DNA of 64,000 nt, taken from Thalassospira lucentensis MCCC 1A00383 = DSM 14000 (GTDB taxonomy: Bacteria > Pseudomonadota > Alphaproteobacteria > Rhodospirillales > Thalassospiraceae). Below the pieces are notes generated by a model, which saw only the letters and a list, made by a program, of their open reading frames with translations, had not been told where the DNA came from and searched no databases. The stretch's first letter is position 1. Each line of letters opens with the position of its first letter. The DNA lies in contig NZ_ATWN01000008.1 of NCBI RefSeq assembly GCF_000421265.1, forward strand, positions 124,001 through 188,000, read 5' to 3'. Position numbers and translations under genes: made by a program. This document shows positions 63,426-64,000 of this stretch, in pieces.

Positions 63426-64000
63426 TTAAGCCAGATTGGCTTCAAAGAATTCTGCTGTTCGAGCATTGGCGGTATCGGCATCGGTTTTGTCGTAATGCGC
63501 CCCACCCTTACGCGCAAAGGCATGATCACGGCCCGGATAAAAATGAAGCTCGGTCAGGTCATGATCCCCAAGGGCTTCCTTGATAACGTCCTGCGCCTCG
63601 GTCGGGATAAATTCATCATTCCCGGCCAGATGAACAATCAGCGGATTTTTGATGTTGTCCGCTTCATTCATGTAATTGTTCATGCCCCCACCGTAATAGG
63701 CCGCAAACGCATCGCCATCGGTGCGTGTTGCCGACAGAAACGTCAGCAAACCACCAAGACAGAAGCCAACCACACCAACCTTGCCATTCGCCCCCTCAAG
63801 GCTGCGGGCGGCCTTCATGGTTGCCGAAATGTCTTCGACACCCTTATCGACATTGAACGACTGATAATAGCCAAATGCCTGCTTCCATTCGGCCTCAGTT
63901 TTGTCGGTAATGTCGATGCCCGGCTCAATCCGCCAGAACAGATCGGGACAGACGGCGATATAGCCCTGTTTGGCATAATCGTCGGCAATGTCACGCATTA
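63426..64000 (-). CDS. Dienelactone hydrolase family protein (partial, N-terminus off the right edge)
   Basis: About 191 C-terminal residues are visible and the frame stays open to the window edge, so the start lies outside; the internal ATG at 63998 is not the start. The catalytic triad of dienelactone hydrolase is complete: Cys in VGFCLGGLLTFLS, Asp in AGNDEFIP and His in GRDHAFARKGGAHYD. IAVCPDLFWRIEPGID is a typical early segment. Members open dienelactones in aromatic degradation or hydrolyse small esters; neighbours do not narrow it. Confidence 0.85.
   Translation of the reverse strand, partial: MRDIADDYAKQGYIAVCPDLFWRIEPGIDITDKTEAEWKQAFGYYQSFNVDKGVEDISATMKAARSLEGANGKVGVVGFCLGGLLTFLSATRTDGDAFAAYYGGGMNNYMNEADNIKNPLIVHLAGNDEFIPTEAQDVIKEALGDHDLTELHFYPGRDHAFARKGGAHYDKTDADTANARTAEFFEANLA

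Noticed and set aside
1..64000. Prophage, insertion sequence, integrase, toxin-antitoxin, CRISPR or tRNA gene
   Set aside because: No transposase, recombinase, phage structural gene, direct-repeat array or cloverleaf with CCA context was recognised on either strand, apart from the tmRNA.

Overview
The window reads as a stretch of chromosome from a free-living, motile Alphaproteobacterium of the Rhodospirillales, most like Thalassospira (inference from gene content). Supporting signs are a circularly permuted two-piece tmRNA gene, an alphaproteobacterial SspB, class I fumarase, a cyoABCD-SURF1 quinol oxidase cluster, many ABC/TRAP-era style small operons, two chemoreceptors and several two-component and c-di-GMP proteins. 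No prophage, insertion sequence, CRISPR array, rRNA or tRNA was recognised. Coding density is high and both strands are used about equally.

Layout. 1-3.2 kb: start of a periplasmic sugar-type binding protein (cut by the left edge), a glycerophosphodiester phosphodiesterase, a 66-residue Rho_N-domain protein and an M24 creatinase-like hydrolase. 3.2-15.1 kb: a signalling block with a hybrid sensor kinase carrying a C-terminal Hpt domain, a PhyH-type dioxygenase, an isolated cobC, a LuxO-like sigma-54 response regulator, a STAS protein followed by an unusual kinase-receiver-PP2C phosphatase, a TPR protein and a GGDEF-EAL protein. 15.2-21.7 kb: TfoX_N protein, WYL regulator divergent from a VOC protein across a perfect palindrome, alpha/beta hydrolase, AbrB-type membrane protein, soluble GAF chemoreceptor, EamA transporter. 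21.8-26.2 kb: fumA, sspB, ssrA (permuted tmRNA), thyA-folA.

26.3-28.4 kb and 35.5-37.1 kb: a TetR regulator, a peroxiredoxin-like protein and three glutathione S-transferase family genes. A shared GAAC-N4-GTTC type operator in front of the tetR, prx-like and divergent GST genes suggests one small stress regulon. 28.5-33.7 kb: cyoABCD with SURF1. 34-41.8 kb: MFS transporter, Zur-box-controlled zigA, membrane chemoreceptor, tspO, DUF3750 protein. 41.9-49.3 kb: AraC regulator divergent from a complete branched-chain-type ABC transporter and an aromatic-aldehyde dehydrogenase of the NahF type, probably one catabolic unit. 49.5-55.1 kb: YaiI, sugar-efflux type MFS, a polar amino acid ABC transporter divergent from a FadR-type regulator with its own palindrome. 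55.2-57.3 kb: cold-shock protein and RhlE helicase.

57.6-61.2 kb is the most unusual part: a TetR regulator, a secreted tandem rhodanese, a YeeE/YedE (thiosulfate-type) transporter and, translationally coupled to it, a small exported protein made almost only of NPCxA repeats with 20 cysteines and no charged residue over its last 121 residues. Together they look like a sulfur (sulfane sulfur or thiosulfate) handling unit whose cysteine-array protein has no function I can name. 61.4-64 kb: nadK-argE operon and a dienelactone hydrolase cut by the right edge.
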